Shown here one piece after another: positions 1 through 10,693 of a stretch of 45,286 nt of DNA; position 1 is the first letter of the stretch; every line of letters starts with the position of its first letter. The notes under the pieces were generated by a model that was not told the origin of the DNA, searched no databases, and saw only the letters and a list, made by a program, of their open reading frames with translations. Both the position numbers and the translations under genes were made by a program. The stretch is from NCBI RefSeq assembly GCF_000006405.1, contig NW_003217015.1, forward strand, positions 35,956 through 81,241, written 5' to 3'. Source of the stretch: Perkinsus marinus ATCC 50983 (lineage: Eukaryota > Perkinsozoa > Perkinsida > Perkinsidae).

Positions 1-362
1 ATTCACCCTCACGTAAGCCTCTTAGGCCCTTCCTGGTAGGACTCGATCGGCCCCCTTTTCAGTGCCCAAGGAGAAACGACAATGCTGCCATTCCTTCCCC
101 ACCAGCCTCCGGAGAAGCCTCTACTGCTAAGCCCACCAGTGAGGCCCCCTATCCCGTCACTGAGACGACCACAACGAGCTCTCAAACCACAGCACTGAAC
201 ACTACCACTACTGCTGCTCCCGTTGCCGCTGAGGTCGACAACGAGAGTATAAAGCTACAGCCAGATTCAGAGGCTTCTATTCCCACTGAATACCCTGCCT
301 TCGATGAGGAACCCAAGAAGAAAAGGAGTAAGAAAAAGAAGACCCGCGGAATCCGCCGCTGA
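1..362 (+). CDS. 3' end of an unidentified gene, basic C-terminal tail
   Basis: Only the end of this gene lies in the window. I see a short exon at 1-12, an intron at 13-62 (GT...TTTTCAG, 50 nt) and a last exon at 63-362 ending in TGA. The visible protein is low complexity: a stretch rich in Thr, Ser, Ala and Pro, an acidic patch (FDEEP), then a lysine/arginine-rich tail (KKKRSKKKKTRGIRR) that could act as a nuclear or nucleolar signal. Nothing in it identifies a family. It converges on the YIPF5 gene, whose stop lies 195 nt downstream on the other strand. The frame is open throughout and the intron matches the size class seen elsewhere, so I think it is real. Confidence 0.5.
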   Translation, partial: SPSRKPLRPFLVGLDRPPFQCPRRNDNAAIPSPPASGEASTAKPTSEAPYPVTETTTTSSQTTALNTTTTAAPVAAEVDNESIKLQPDSEASIPTEYPAFDEEPKKKRSKKKKTRGIRR

Positions 363-556
363 GCTCGTCCATGTCACACGATGTTCGCAGTGGTAACTCG
401 GTCGTAATCAGTTGCGTTCCATGATGTTGTTATCTCAATTTTTACTCTCCCCGAACTGGAAAAACCAAACACTGTCCTTGGAAAAAGAGTACACTATTAT
501 GCAACGATCCGAGAAGGGGCGAATCGTTACTGAACACAGTAGTAGGACGGGGACAC

Positions 557-2539
557 TCAAAAGACTGTGATGATAACAAACACGGTATACCTATAGTAAA
601 AAATCAACTACTCAAAGCACACTGTAGGCTTCCTACACCATGGCCACGGGGTAAGCTATCAACCATCGCTGGTTTTGCATATCTACTGCAGCTTCCAGAA
701 ATCTACTAGCAGTCAATGTACACCACACCACGTTCACAACGGTCAATATTATCCCTAAATCAAACACATTACACGACAGATGCAAAGACCCTCCCCGTAC
801 CAACTGCTCCCGTGAACTTCACAAACACCGCAGCAGCAGCGAGGAAGACTACTGGGAGCAATCCGTACCCTGAAAGAATCCTTCATAGCAAAAGTCAAGG
901 ACACTTTCCAACCTAAGATGCTCATCGTAGTATAGAGGTCAATCCCGTTCTGCTTGGGGCTCATCACGTTAGTCAAACAATAGATACCCAAACACCCAAC
1001 CATCCCTAAACCGTATATGTACCCAAAGTGGACCTAAGATTCCGTATCACGCACTGTGAAGAAAATTTACTGCTACCTTTCCAGCAAGCACTAGCATGGT
1101 ACCGAAGGCAGCCGCGATCAATAGTGGACCTGAGTCGAGATCAGCTGATGGTCTTCCTGGGTGGTTACCTCCGAGATCTGTGTCCTGCATTAGGTTCTGG
1201 CTAACACCACGGAAAAAGAGTATCGACTTTATACGGGCAGCAATAGCATCTAGGTCGATACCTGTTGGATAAAAACAACAAGGTCAACAACAATAAGGTC
1301 AACAACGAAAAGGTCGACAACAAAAAGGTCAACAACAACAAGGTCAACAACAATAAGGTCAACAACAAAAAGGTCGACAACAAAAAGGTCAGCAACAACA
1401 ACAAGGTCAACAACAATAAGGTCAACAACAACAACAAGGTCAACAACAATAAGGTCAACAACAAAAAGGTCAACAACAATAAGGTCAACAACAATAAGGT
1501 CAACAACAACAAGGTCAACAACAATAAGGTCAACAACAACAAGGTCAACAACAATAAGGTCAACAACAATAAGGTCAACAACAACAACAACAACAATAAG
1601 GTCAACAACAATAAAGTCAACAACAATAAGGTCAACAACAATAAGGTCAACAACAACAACAACAATAAGGTCAACAACAATAAAGTCAACAACAATAAGG
1701 TCAGCAACAATAAGGTCAACAACAACAAGGTCAACAACAATAAGGTCAACAACAACAAGGTCAACAACAATAAGGTCAACAACAATAAGGTCAACAACAA
1801 CAACAACAATAAGGTCAACAACAATAAAGTCAACAACAATAAGGTCAGCAACAATAAGGTCAACAACAATAAGGTCAACAACAACAAGGTCAACAACAAT
1901 AAGGTCAACAACAACAAGGTCAACAACAATAAGGTCAACAACAACAACAACAATAAGGTCAACAACAATAAAGTCAACAACAACAAGGTCAACAACAACA
2001 AGGTCAACAACAACAAGGTCAACAACAATAAGGTCAGCAACAATAAGGTCAGCAACAATAAGGTCAGCAACAATAAGGTCAGCAACAACAACAGTAACAA
2101 AAGTAACAACGACAACAACACCAGCTGACGACTTACCAAGTTCTTCGAGAAGGGGAGGCTCATTGGCCAAATCGTCCTCATCTTCCGTATCTACCCACAA
2201 CGCCTATGTCTCCACTACTGGACTAGCCTTAGTACCAAAGTCCCCCATAGAGCCCCCTACTGTGCTAGGCTGTTGAGCGGGAGGCACTCCACCACCCAAC
2301 GATGGTTGACGGGGTGGTACAACTCCGCTACCACCCATTGTAGAGGAGGGTGACATAACGCTACCACCACCTGAAGGGAACTCCACTACGAACACAATAC
2401 TCGAGTGAAGGGCATCACCTTGGTAGAAGTCAGGGAAGTCCCCAGAGGACCCTCCTGGTCCCCCACTAGCCCATGGGGACTGGACACCCGGACCGTTCAC
2501 AGCATTGCCGATGAAGTGACTAGTCCCTGTTGATTGCAT
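557..2539 (-). CDS. YIPF5: YIPF5/Yip1-family Golgi membrane protein
   Basis: Seven exons join in phase to 295 codons: 2539-2219, 2176-2137, 1261-1077, 1033-913, 869-801, 754-637 and 590-557. Yip1/YIPF proteins sit in ER exit sites and early Golgi, bind Ypt/Rab GTPases and support ER-Golgi vesicle traffic. Family marks seen here are a Gly/Pro/Ser-rich cytosolic N-terminus, the conserved EPPLLEELG segment (about residues 113-121), LAGK before the second membrane helix, GYIYGLGMVGCLGIYCL, and the final pair of helices ending TVFVIITVF. The length fits the family. Introns are 42-46 nt except the second, which is 875 nt (2136-1262) and is almost filled by a minisatellite. Introns 2218-2177 and 1076-1034 carry GATACGGA. 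The start is the only ATG before the N-terminal Gly/Ser region. Confidence 0.93.
1268..2110. repeat. 15-bp minisatellite inside a YIPF5 intron
   Basis: About 55 tandem copies of a 15-bp unit, plus-strand consensus AACAACAATAAGGTC, with variants that add extra AAC triplets or change a base (AATAAAGTC, GTCAGC). The unit has no stop in several frames, so long false ORFs run through it on both strands (Asn/Lys/Val on plus; Leu/Thr or Val/Asp on minus). It lies wholly inside the 2136-1262 intron of the minus-strand YIPF5 gene, with family-conserved protein on both sides. In the transcribed sense the unit is T-rich, contains TTGACC (branch-site-like) and mostly lacks AG, which may be why the intron still splices. 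Confidence 0.96.
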
Positions 2540-2700
2540 GCTATCAAAGTAAAATAAACTTCACCACATATGGTCGTGAATTTCCACGACTTACTCTTCC
2601 TCCGTATAGGAATATACGTTCGGTTTACTCAACTGAGCTCATGAAGTTCTCCACTACATCGTGAAAATCCACGGGTAGAAATATACAAAAAAACCGATAA

Positions 2701-2780
2701 TTTCCCAAAATTTCCTCAGAATTTCCATATTGTTACTAACACATGTAGTTGACCATGTGCATATATTCCCACACTGCTCT
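2701..2780 (+). repeat. Dispersed about 80-bp repeat, copy A
   Basis: Intergenic copy between the YIPF5 start and the SPT16 end. Core words shared with the other copies are CAGAATTTCCATATTG, CACATGTAGTTGA and CATGTGCATAT. The CACATG...CATGTG pair can form a 6-bp hairpin. Other copies lie at 10401-10470 (reverse), 17026-17094 and 42474-42560. No ORF or terminal repeat was seen. Confidence 0.75.
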
Positions 2781-3024
2781 TCCTTTCACATCGCATATTT
2801 CATCGTGAAATTATTCTCGCCGCTTCGAAGGCCCAGTAGCCTCCTACCACTGAGCGCAACAGCAACCGCACAGTACAATGCACTTCTTACGAAAACGACC
2901 ATAGGGCATCGAAAGGTGTAGGGGAATTAGGGACGTGCTTAATCAAAGGGGCATTCAACAATAATACCTCCTTTAGTAATAATATTAACATCAATGAACA
3001 TTACGTTACCACACCACACACACT

Positions 3025-6000
3025 TCATCGTCTCTTCTTCTTCGACACGGGCCTCTTCTTCTCTGAACTCTCAGGACTACGACGCCGCTTTCGATCCTCC
3101 TAACACGACCAACACAATAACCATCATAAAGCACACGCCAGCACAGGAGCTACATTGGCCGCCTTCTTCTCCAGCTCATCCCAGCTCAGTCCCTCCGATT
3201 CGTCCGATGCCAGAGACACCTCCGAGTCGGAATCGGATTCCTCGTCAACTAAAACAATGAGGATGTCGTACCAACTGCCGACTGTACTCACCCAAAAAGC
3301 TGCTTCCCGAATCGCTATCAGAGCCGCCACCTTTGTATCTGAGATGAGCAACCTTAGCTACTACCGACAATGGCGACCTACTCAGAGCCCCCAGCCTCCG
3401 ATTCAACATCACTGTCTTCACTTTCAGTGTATTCCTCATCGCCCTCATCCATGCCATCGTCCGAACCTGACATGATCCGTATCCATACCGAGTGGTACCT
3501 TGGATACTACCCTCGTCAACAGACTCGCCAAACCATCCTTCCCAAGCGCCGTTGTCGATGAATGCTTGCTTCTTCCTGCAAAGAAAATGTGCATGCGTGC
3601 TACTTTCCATACCACTCCTTTCTGAACTTACTTATTAATTTCCTTCATAATGTTAGTCCAGTTCATGTTGGTGGGCCCCTGATACCATACAATCTAAAAA
3701 AAACACCACGCGTGGGATTCGAACCCGCGACCTCCTCCTCCTCCTTTTCCTACCCCTAATTCTCCCAACCACTGCTTGATCTGATCAAGACTCTCTGTTG
3801 GTATAATAGATATCCTAGCTGGTGTCTGCGTATAGTCTTTAAATATGAATGTCATGTCGAAGTTACGTAGATTGAATGATACCTGCATACCAACATCATC
3901 CTCTAACACCAGTAGTAGAAGTACTATTACCCTTTCAAAATATACGATATCGATGTTCCTAAGACTAAGCACATAAGCCGGCCATTCCGAGAGAGCAACT
4001 ATACAGTCCCGACAAGGGTAGATGTCCACATGGGCTTTATTAGGAGTACCTACCATATGTTACTACCACTACTACTACTCCAGACAATGAACTCACCAGT
4101 GAACCCCAGCTCGCGATAAGGCATGTCAAACTCCAAGTTCGGGGCATACTGCGACCACACCTGCTCCTCTACTTGTCGTACAAACTCCCTGATATCAATA
4201 CCACACAATGAACCACCATCAAATCTAATACTACTAACAGTACCGGAATAGTTTGTTGAGCTTAGTGATCATCTCCCTCTCCCTTTGCTCATCCATTATC
4301 TCATCTGGATCATACCCAGCCTGAATGGAAACACCTCACTACATCAGTTTAAAACTACAACAAAGAATTCATGTTAGAATCATAAATTACCCTCAATGCT
4401 TCACCAATAAAAAATTCTGTGAAATTTCCTCCCAAGTGGTCGACATCGCCAAAGCCCCCATCATTCTACCCTTCGTCTGGTCCCCAGGTCGTCACCAGCC
4501 GATCTAGTCTCCGTATAGAACTGGATATCATATGTCTTTTTCTTACCACTCACCTACTCATACCACAACTCCTCCAAATCTCACAGCCTCCTCCCCTTAC
4601 CAAGATCGGATCTTTCAAGTTGAAGTGCAGCAACACCGTCTGGTCGTTTTCACAAGGCTGGAAAATTGCATGTGCGATATTCCGATAAATGATATCAACA
4701 TGTTCGGCTCTAGAAGAGGTAAACCTGACCACAAAGCCCCTTCTCACTAATAGTAATCATATAATGCTACTCCACACTATAGGAGTATTGGAGGTATTAT
4801 AATAGTAAAATAATCACTAGTATTATATATACTAGTATTAGTCCATATTCTTAGTATTACTATTATTAGTATTATAATAGTATAAAATCCATATTCCAGA
4901 ACTGTATATATACACCAACATATGTATGCACAACAGCCCACTACATAGTGTGCGTGTGAACGAGGATATGCCGTGACACCAACGGAGGCGTATTACGGCA
5001 ATAAGAAAAGGTAACCAGCTAAATACCCCTCCTTCTGACGAACCTTACAAGACTGTCAATACGGCTCACTCGCGTCAGGAAAAAGGAGGGTGCTAAAATC
5101 CTCCTACATAGTAAAACTTCTTTCGCTGTATTACAACATAATACACGTAATGATGAGTTTACACGAAACATAGGGTAAACCACGTATTAAAAATAGTACT
5201 GCCCACCACCACTTCTACTCACCTGAATCCATTCTGGTGCGCCTCCAACGTTCCCACAGCCCTATTACGACCAGTCGAGCCTAGCTGAGGCTTCACGTTG
5301 AGATCCCTAACCACTACCATAACAAGAACAACTCCTAAGCACCAAGCCTACCTCAGTACAGGTCTGCTCCTATCCTTTATCAACTTCAACGAGGGCTGCT
5401 CCTTAATGTCCTTCATAGTGTTAGCTTCCAACTCCCTCGTCCTCTGCCTCTTCTGGAGCTCCTTCAAGCCTCTGAAAATCAACCATTTCTCACAAGTAAA
5501 TTTCCCATCCAAATTCCACTACCTAAATACAGCCTGCAAGTTCCTACCATCCTCCGCCCGATAATTCAGCTCTTTGAGGTAAACAAGGGTCTCCTTACTC
5601 CTAACATAAAATCACTCTCATACCACAACTCTGTCACTTCTCCCACCTGTTAGCCTCCGGGAACATGTCCTGCTGAACAAAGCTAGTACCCGGCGCATGA
5701 AAGTTGATACCTATCCCATCGCCACCATCATCATTGACACCCACCCCCACAACACGTACGTATGGACGTATACTTTCCCCCCTCGTCGTTAGGCTTGCTC
5801 ACGTTCTTGATAGTTCGAATATGGAATGCCACCAGGTTGCCATTGATGGGCACCAACAACGTATCATGCTTGGCGTCAACAGTCAGCTTAGTCGTTCGAA
5901 TATCACGAGGAATATCATCTGGCGTCGCATACGACTAAGACCACAACAACAACACCTTCCCTCTCTTCTCATACCAACAAACTCTAGCCTGGTGAATTCC

Positions 6001-8967
6001 ACTATAGAATAAACCAGGCCACAGTAGAGTTGGCATTATTACATCACGCACAATTCCGAAAGCAATGACTACTATAAGAGCAACTAGGCCAACCTCACCT
6101 TGCATGTATCCAAGCACTTGTTCTTGTTAGTGGCATCATCACCAGAATCACCCGCATCTTCACCAGACCGGAGTAGCCTGGCTCGACACTCCTCCACCTT
6201 GCGAGCCCTCAGCTCATATTGCTGTTCCATCAACCTCTTCCTCTCCTCCTCATCCTCTGCTGTAGCTCTGTTACGACGTGTTCGAAGTCTGCAAAGAAAT
6301 GCTTCTACTCCAAAATCAAGAGCTAATTCTATAAGTAGTGGAGACACGATGACACAATTTCCCTTTGCAACTCGGCTCCTGATGCCAATCCTGACCCTAT
6401 TCGTGTCCTGGCAAAACTGTGTCATCATGCCTCCACTCACCAGCAGCTACCAACACCACTCCACGAAGACCTCCCGTTTCCCATCGCACCCCTGCTTACC
6501 GTGACTCGATTACAAGGTCGTCCTTCTTATGCTTGTGCCGCCCACTACTCGACTTGGCCTCCTCGCGACGTTTTTTCTCCCTCTTAGACTTGTCAGGAGT
6601 CTTATCTATCTTAGGTTGCTGCTCATAAGATTCAAAACAGGTCCGAAACTTACCATGCTGTCTCTTTTCTTTTTTGCTTTTCTTTTCCTTCTTCGTACTA
6701 TCCTTCCTCTCACTCTTCACAACATCTTCGTTCTCTCCAGGCTGATCCGTATCAAGATAATACCTGTCATTAAATAAAATTGTAATAAAAAGACCCCCAC
6801 CAGGGATCGAACCCACGCCTACATCACTTCATCCTTGCCAGACGACATCCCCGACGTAAGCAACTCCACCTAACACAAAGTAATCACCTCACCCACACTC
6901 TTCCCATACCTTCATCTTGCCGTCACGACCAGTAGATATGTAGGCTGAATCACACACCCACACAGCATAGGGCTTCTTCTTCTCATTCACCATCTTATCC
7001 CCCGCAAAGCCCACGCCCAGGTTGAGACACATCCCTGGTGTTATCTAAGCTCGATTCACATCGATCGATCGAGTTCAAGGATTTCCTCGCCTCTCCTCCA
7101 TCACTACATGTTTATGATTCTTCGCATTCAACAGCATATGACCATCCCTGAACTCCAGCCCAATCGAATACCCACAGTCTGTTTGGAACTGGGACAGGGC
7201 GTCGTGGAGATACTCCACTGTTGACGCCTAAACAACAATAAAGGCGCCTTCTCCAATTTCCCCACAGTAGTGACATCACCTTCTGTTTTATGTGCTCAAC
7301 AGCTGCATTATAGACCTCCTGACAAGTGACCGACTCCTTACCATTAATACCTACCATCCCTATCACTAAAACCATCATCACATAATACTACTCTTGATAA
7401 TGGTATCCATAGTTGACAAACACAAGTTGTAATAAGCTCTCTGGTGCTTAGTGGGATCCACGATGAGAGTTCCTGACAAATACTATAGCAATCTTAAGAC
7501 TCCCAAAATCTCCTTACTGGTGATGTTGGTTGAGTACTCCCTATACTTAGCTCCAACCGAAACGACAATACAGCTGAAATCAAGAGCCTCCCGGTTGGGC
7601 TGAACGTCAGGCCGTAATGTGAACTCCTTTCCAGACTGTATCAACGTGTATACCACATCCACTGCCTTGTCTGAATACGAGCAACGTTGAGGGAGGTGTG
7701 GTATGAAAGGCATCCCTCCCTACCTTCAGCCAGATACGGGAACTTCTTAGCCCATCTTGTCAGCATCTCCTTATTCTCAGCTGCCGACTCTACTGTATCG
7801 CATATGGCCTCATGGGACTTCTTCGCGTCCTTTTCAATGACCTAAACCCATGTATAATATCCCCAACCCTTTCCCCTTTCCTCCACTACTGATTCCACAT
7901 CCCTAACCATCACCTGCTTCATCAACAGCGTGCCTGAGGCAACACACTACCACTGACAGACCCAAATAACCCATCCTTACTGAAGATGGCACTCCTCCTC
8001 ATATTCTCAACCTCCTCAGCATCCTTGATCATCATCCAAGAGCTAACAGTAGCGGTAGCATTACCAATGCTATCATGAGCAAGAGTATCATTCGATGAAC
8101 ACTGAAGAGCAGCAAGCATCCTCCCTACTACATCCACTTTACACTACGTAGTTAGTAAAGCCTTTGGCCATCTTCCCCACATGCTTCTCCTTCTTCAACA
8201 ATCCGACTTGGCACTTCTTCTCCCCTGCAATCGCCTTAGCCATGCCTGACGCAAGAGCCCAACGATATCAGTAGTCTCGTCCACCACGAGTAACTTACCA
8301 AAGACTTTATCATATACAGCAACATCGCTGGCACCGTCGAGGACTTCGTAGTGGATAGTGAACCTATGGTTCAGCAAAGGGTGTCCGCGAGTAACAGCGG
8401 TAGCAGTAGAATTGGTATTACTTATCTCCTAGGGGAACTCCGGTGAGAAGCTTCTCGAGAATTTCCGCCTTTTTCTTATCACTTAATATCCACAACGAAC
8501 GCTTATCCTTATCACCTCCAAAGATCACCTGGCTTACTCGTGAGCATAATTTTATGCAACTTTCCCTACCATAATTGTTTCGGGCAGTTCACCACCCAAC
8601 AACCACTGATGCATAGCTAAAGTCTTCTGTTCGAGGGCATCATCACTGACCTCACCAGCGACCAGGGCCTGGAAGGTTGTGACCAGGGGCTGACCACATC
8701 AAGAAGGGCCTACCACTGCCTGCTGCTTCTCGGGCCAGTTTTCGAACATTCTCATCATTCTACGTACGAAACTTTCCCTAAAAGTGATGGTGACAGTGGT
8801 GGTGACACTGATCTTCCGTATCACCCAGCAGCCTTCTTCTTATCCTGTTGTTCTTGCTTGGGAGAAGATGCGTTCTTAGGAGAGGAGCTCCTGTCCAGCT
8901 TCACGGAGGCCCCATCAGAAGGCCTACGACTTGCTGGTGTGGTAGGGCTCAATGTTGGGTCAGTCAT
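3025..8967 (-). CDS. SPT16: FACT complex large subunit Spt16
   Basis: Histone chaperone that opens nucleosomes during transcription and replication, acting in the nucleus with Pob3/SSRP1. The start is ATG 8967 (MTDPTLSP...); the stop is TGA at 3027-3025. Many exons match Spt16 in order: N-terminal pita-bread domain (QKTLAMHQWLLGGELPETIM near 8.6 kb; IQSGKEFTLRPDV near 7.6 kb), a charged EERKRLMEQQ helix near 6.2 kb, KELQKRQRTRE near 5.45 kb, middle domain GFRFTSSRAEHVDIIYRNIA near 4.7 kb, NLRNFDMTFIFKDY near 3.9 kb, NMNWTNIMKEINK near 3.65 kb, then an acidic tail and a basic end (KRPVSKKKRR). I resolved introns 8824-8778, 7723-7671, 6822-6764, 5222-4725, 3753-3679, 3631-3576, 3510-3467 and 3153-3100, among others. 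Most are 42-59 nt; the 498-nt one is AT-rich. Two carry tRNA-like pieces. Not every exon border was fixed. Confidence 0.92.
3696..3736 (-). other. tRNA 3'-half-like sequence with T-run, in SPT16 intron
   Basis: On the minus strand, inside the 75-nt intron 3753-3679, the sequence CGCGGGTTCGAATCCCACG has a B-box and a T-arm with four of five stem pairs. It is followed by GCGTGGTG and eight Ts, like a pol III terminator. No matching 5' acceptor strand or anticodon arm is found, so this is not a working tRNA gene. It may be a tRNA-derived (SINE-like) remnant. The intron is about 30 nt longer than its neighbours. Confidence 0.55.
4725..5222 (-). other. Long AT-rich SPT16 intron with palindrome
   Basis: The longest SPT16 intron found (498 nt, GTGAG...TGGTCAG), between the exons encoding LEAHQNGF and FTSSRAEHVD. 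Between 4790 and 4890 it is built of A/T triplets with two near-copies of GTATTATAATAGTA. An inverted repeat lies at 4816-4836 (ACTAGTA, 7-nt loop, TACTAGT). No gene is seen in it. Confidence 0.6.
6785..6822 (-). other. tRNA T-arm-like sequence with T-run, in SPT16 intron
   Basis: On the minus strand the 59-nt intron 6822-6764 starts GTAGGC and at once reads GTGGGTTCGATCCCTGGTG (B-box), then GGGGGTC and TTTTTATT. It resembles a tRNA 3' end plus a terminator, but the T-stem is imperfect and the upstream bases are an SPT16 exon (ELLTSGMSSGKDEVM). It is therefore a fragment, not a tRNA gene. Confidence 0.5.
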
Positions 8968-9317
8968 AATATGGCAACGTCCCACTGCCTTCCTAATATT
9001 ATTAATACCAATGGTATACTCAACACAAGGCCAAGATCTTGTAAATTCGTCTAAAGTGATCTTCGAGAAATATCATGAAGTTGCAGCTAGGGATGCAGCA
9101 ACGTACCCTAGCCTTGGAACTGCGAGAAATGTCGAAGTCAACTCTACACCAATAGAAAACGGCAGAGATGAGTCGAAAAAATTATTCGATTGTGATGGCG
9201 CGCGCTGTCTCATCGGCATTTTGAATTTTCGACACGTAATGACGGCTTGTTACGCCTTGCAGTTCCAAATCCGTCTTTCGTGATCCCTCTGTAGCTGCTG
9301 TCCTCTTCAAATTTACT
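8968..9317. promoter_or_regulatory. Shared upstream region of SPT16 and ERD2-like gene
   Basis: A 350-bp gap between two divergent start codons, so it must hold both 5' ends. I see no TATA-like box at a fixed distance and no repeat. Short ORFs here do not look coding. Confidence 0.45.
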
Positions 9318-10693
9318 ATGAGTACGGGCATCATCGCGACGCTACAGGATCCTGAGAAACGCAAAATGTGGCTGGCCAACAATATGGTAGTAGGGGTATT
9401 AGGTGGGTATAAAATCTTCACTGTGCGTGACACTGCTCAGGACAACATACGCTTCTGGGGTATCTTCTGCCTGGTGGGCTTGGTATTGTTCTATGTCTCC
9501 TCCGATTGGGACTTTTCAGTGCTTCTTACGATCAGCTCTATGATAAGTATGTTCTCGTTTTTAATGGTAGTAGTGAAAATAGGTAGGCTGAGAAAGTGCT
9601 GCTATGGTCAAATGAAAGGTTCTTAGAAACGTCCAAGTCGGTCAGTGGAGTTTCACTGAAGATGTTCGAATGCTATACACTAGTCAGCGTTTGCAGGCTA
9701 GGGTCCATCATCCCTTTTGACGGGTACTGTTCCTAACCTAATCCGTATCTAACCAGCTTGAACCTAAGATACCTTCCCTACGACCGTTCCGGAGATTGGC
9801 TATATCGACTAACAGAGGTTATCAGTCTCTGTCTAGCAAGCACTGTTGTGTACTCTCGAATCACAACCCCTTCTTCCTAATCATACCACACCTCAGATAC
9901 TTCTGCCGCGTTCGATACAGAGCGACCTATGAGGCCGGAGCTGACACCTTGAAACACGTGTACCTGATGATTATAGCGCTGGTCTTGGCCGGGATATTTC
10001 ACCCGAGGCTCAATGCCTTCATGCCTGCCGACATTGCGTGGGCTTATGCGCTCTATCTTGAATCTGTTACAGTGTTACCTCAGCTGTTCATGTTCCAGAA
10101 GCAAGGAAAGGTAGATGATGAATGTCAGGTTGGTGTGGTATCATCTGGTGTAGGTCGAAGCCTTCACGAGCCACTTCCTTGCTGGCCAGGCTCTGAGCAG
10201 GGTAGTAGTGTTGAAGAGGGTAGCCAGTGAGGTTGTATTTCTGATAGGTTTGCTCCTTCATCTTCTGGTGGTCATCCTATAAGGAGTTGAACGATCATAG
10301 GCATCCTATCAAGGCTTATGTTGGGTAACAGCTGCCATGGGGAGCGGCAACTCGTGATGAGTCATATTTGGACCTCGAAAGTATCTTTTATATCTTAAAG
10401 CGGCATGAGGAAATATGCACATGGGCAACTACACGTTTTGAAATTCTGAGGAAAATCAGGGAAATTATTTTTTCTGTATACTTGTACACTAATCCGTATT
10501 TAAACTCCCATAATTTGTGGAGAAACTCCAAAGCTCAGGTGAGGAAAGTGAATATATATTGAGACTTCGAAACGCATTCCTGTCATTACTATTGCGTTAA
10601 AAATATAATCCTTGTAGGTATTGGGTGATGCTCATGCAGTTGTTGCAGTTGATTGTGATGGGAGACTTTATATACCACTACATAAACTGGTAG
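9318..10693 (+). CDS. ERD2-like (KDEL-receptor family) membrane protein
   Basis: Seven exons join in phase to 285 aa: 9318-9582, 9627-9723, 9769-9849, 9897-10110, 10154-10201, 10248-10324 and 10618-10693. ERD2 proteins retrieve escaped ER proteins from the Golgi. Family features are a run of seven or so membrane helices, KSVSGVSLKMFECY (ISLK motif), YLPYDRSGDWLY, RYRATYEAGADT, VTVLPQLFMFQKQG, LAGQALSRVCSFIFWWSSYK and the end MGDFIYHYINW. The N-terminus is longer than in classic 215-aa ERD2, as in the longer ERD2-like proteins of protists and plants, so the ligand may differ. Introns are 43-47 nt except the last (10325-10617, 293 nt), which holds a reversed copy of the 80-bp repeat. Introns 3 and 4 carry ATACCACACC and GGTGTGGTAT. 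Confidence 0.9.
10401..10470 (-). repeat. Dispersed about 80-bp repeat, copy D (reversed)
   Basis: Lies inside the last intron of the ERD2-like gene, antisense to it. Reading the minus strand: ATAATTTCCCTGATTTTCC, CAGAATTTC, GTGTAGTTGCCCATGTGC and ATATTTCC, matching copy A with a short internal deletion. The host intron is about six times longer than its neighbours. Confidence 0.7.

Noticed and set aside
1145-1168. A 24-nt intron in YIPF5
   Set aside because: The stretch is open and in frame (GGNHPGRPSA), so it is simply coding.
1201-2200. Long ORFs on both strands with poly-Leu/Thr, Val/Asp or Asn/Lys/Val repeats
   Set aside because: They are by-products of a 15-bp minisatellite without stops, and the array lies in a YIPF5 intron flanked by conserved exons.
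8425-8440. A 10-nt intron or programmed frameshift at TTCCCCTAGG in SPT16 (reminiscent of Perkinsus mitochondrial CCC/AGG frameshifts)
   Set aside because: This is a nuclear gene and a 58-nt GT-AG intron just downstream also restores the frame, so no frameshift is needed.
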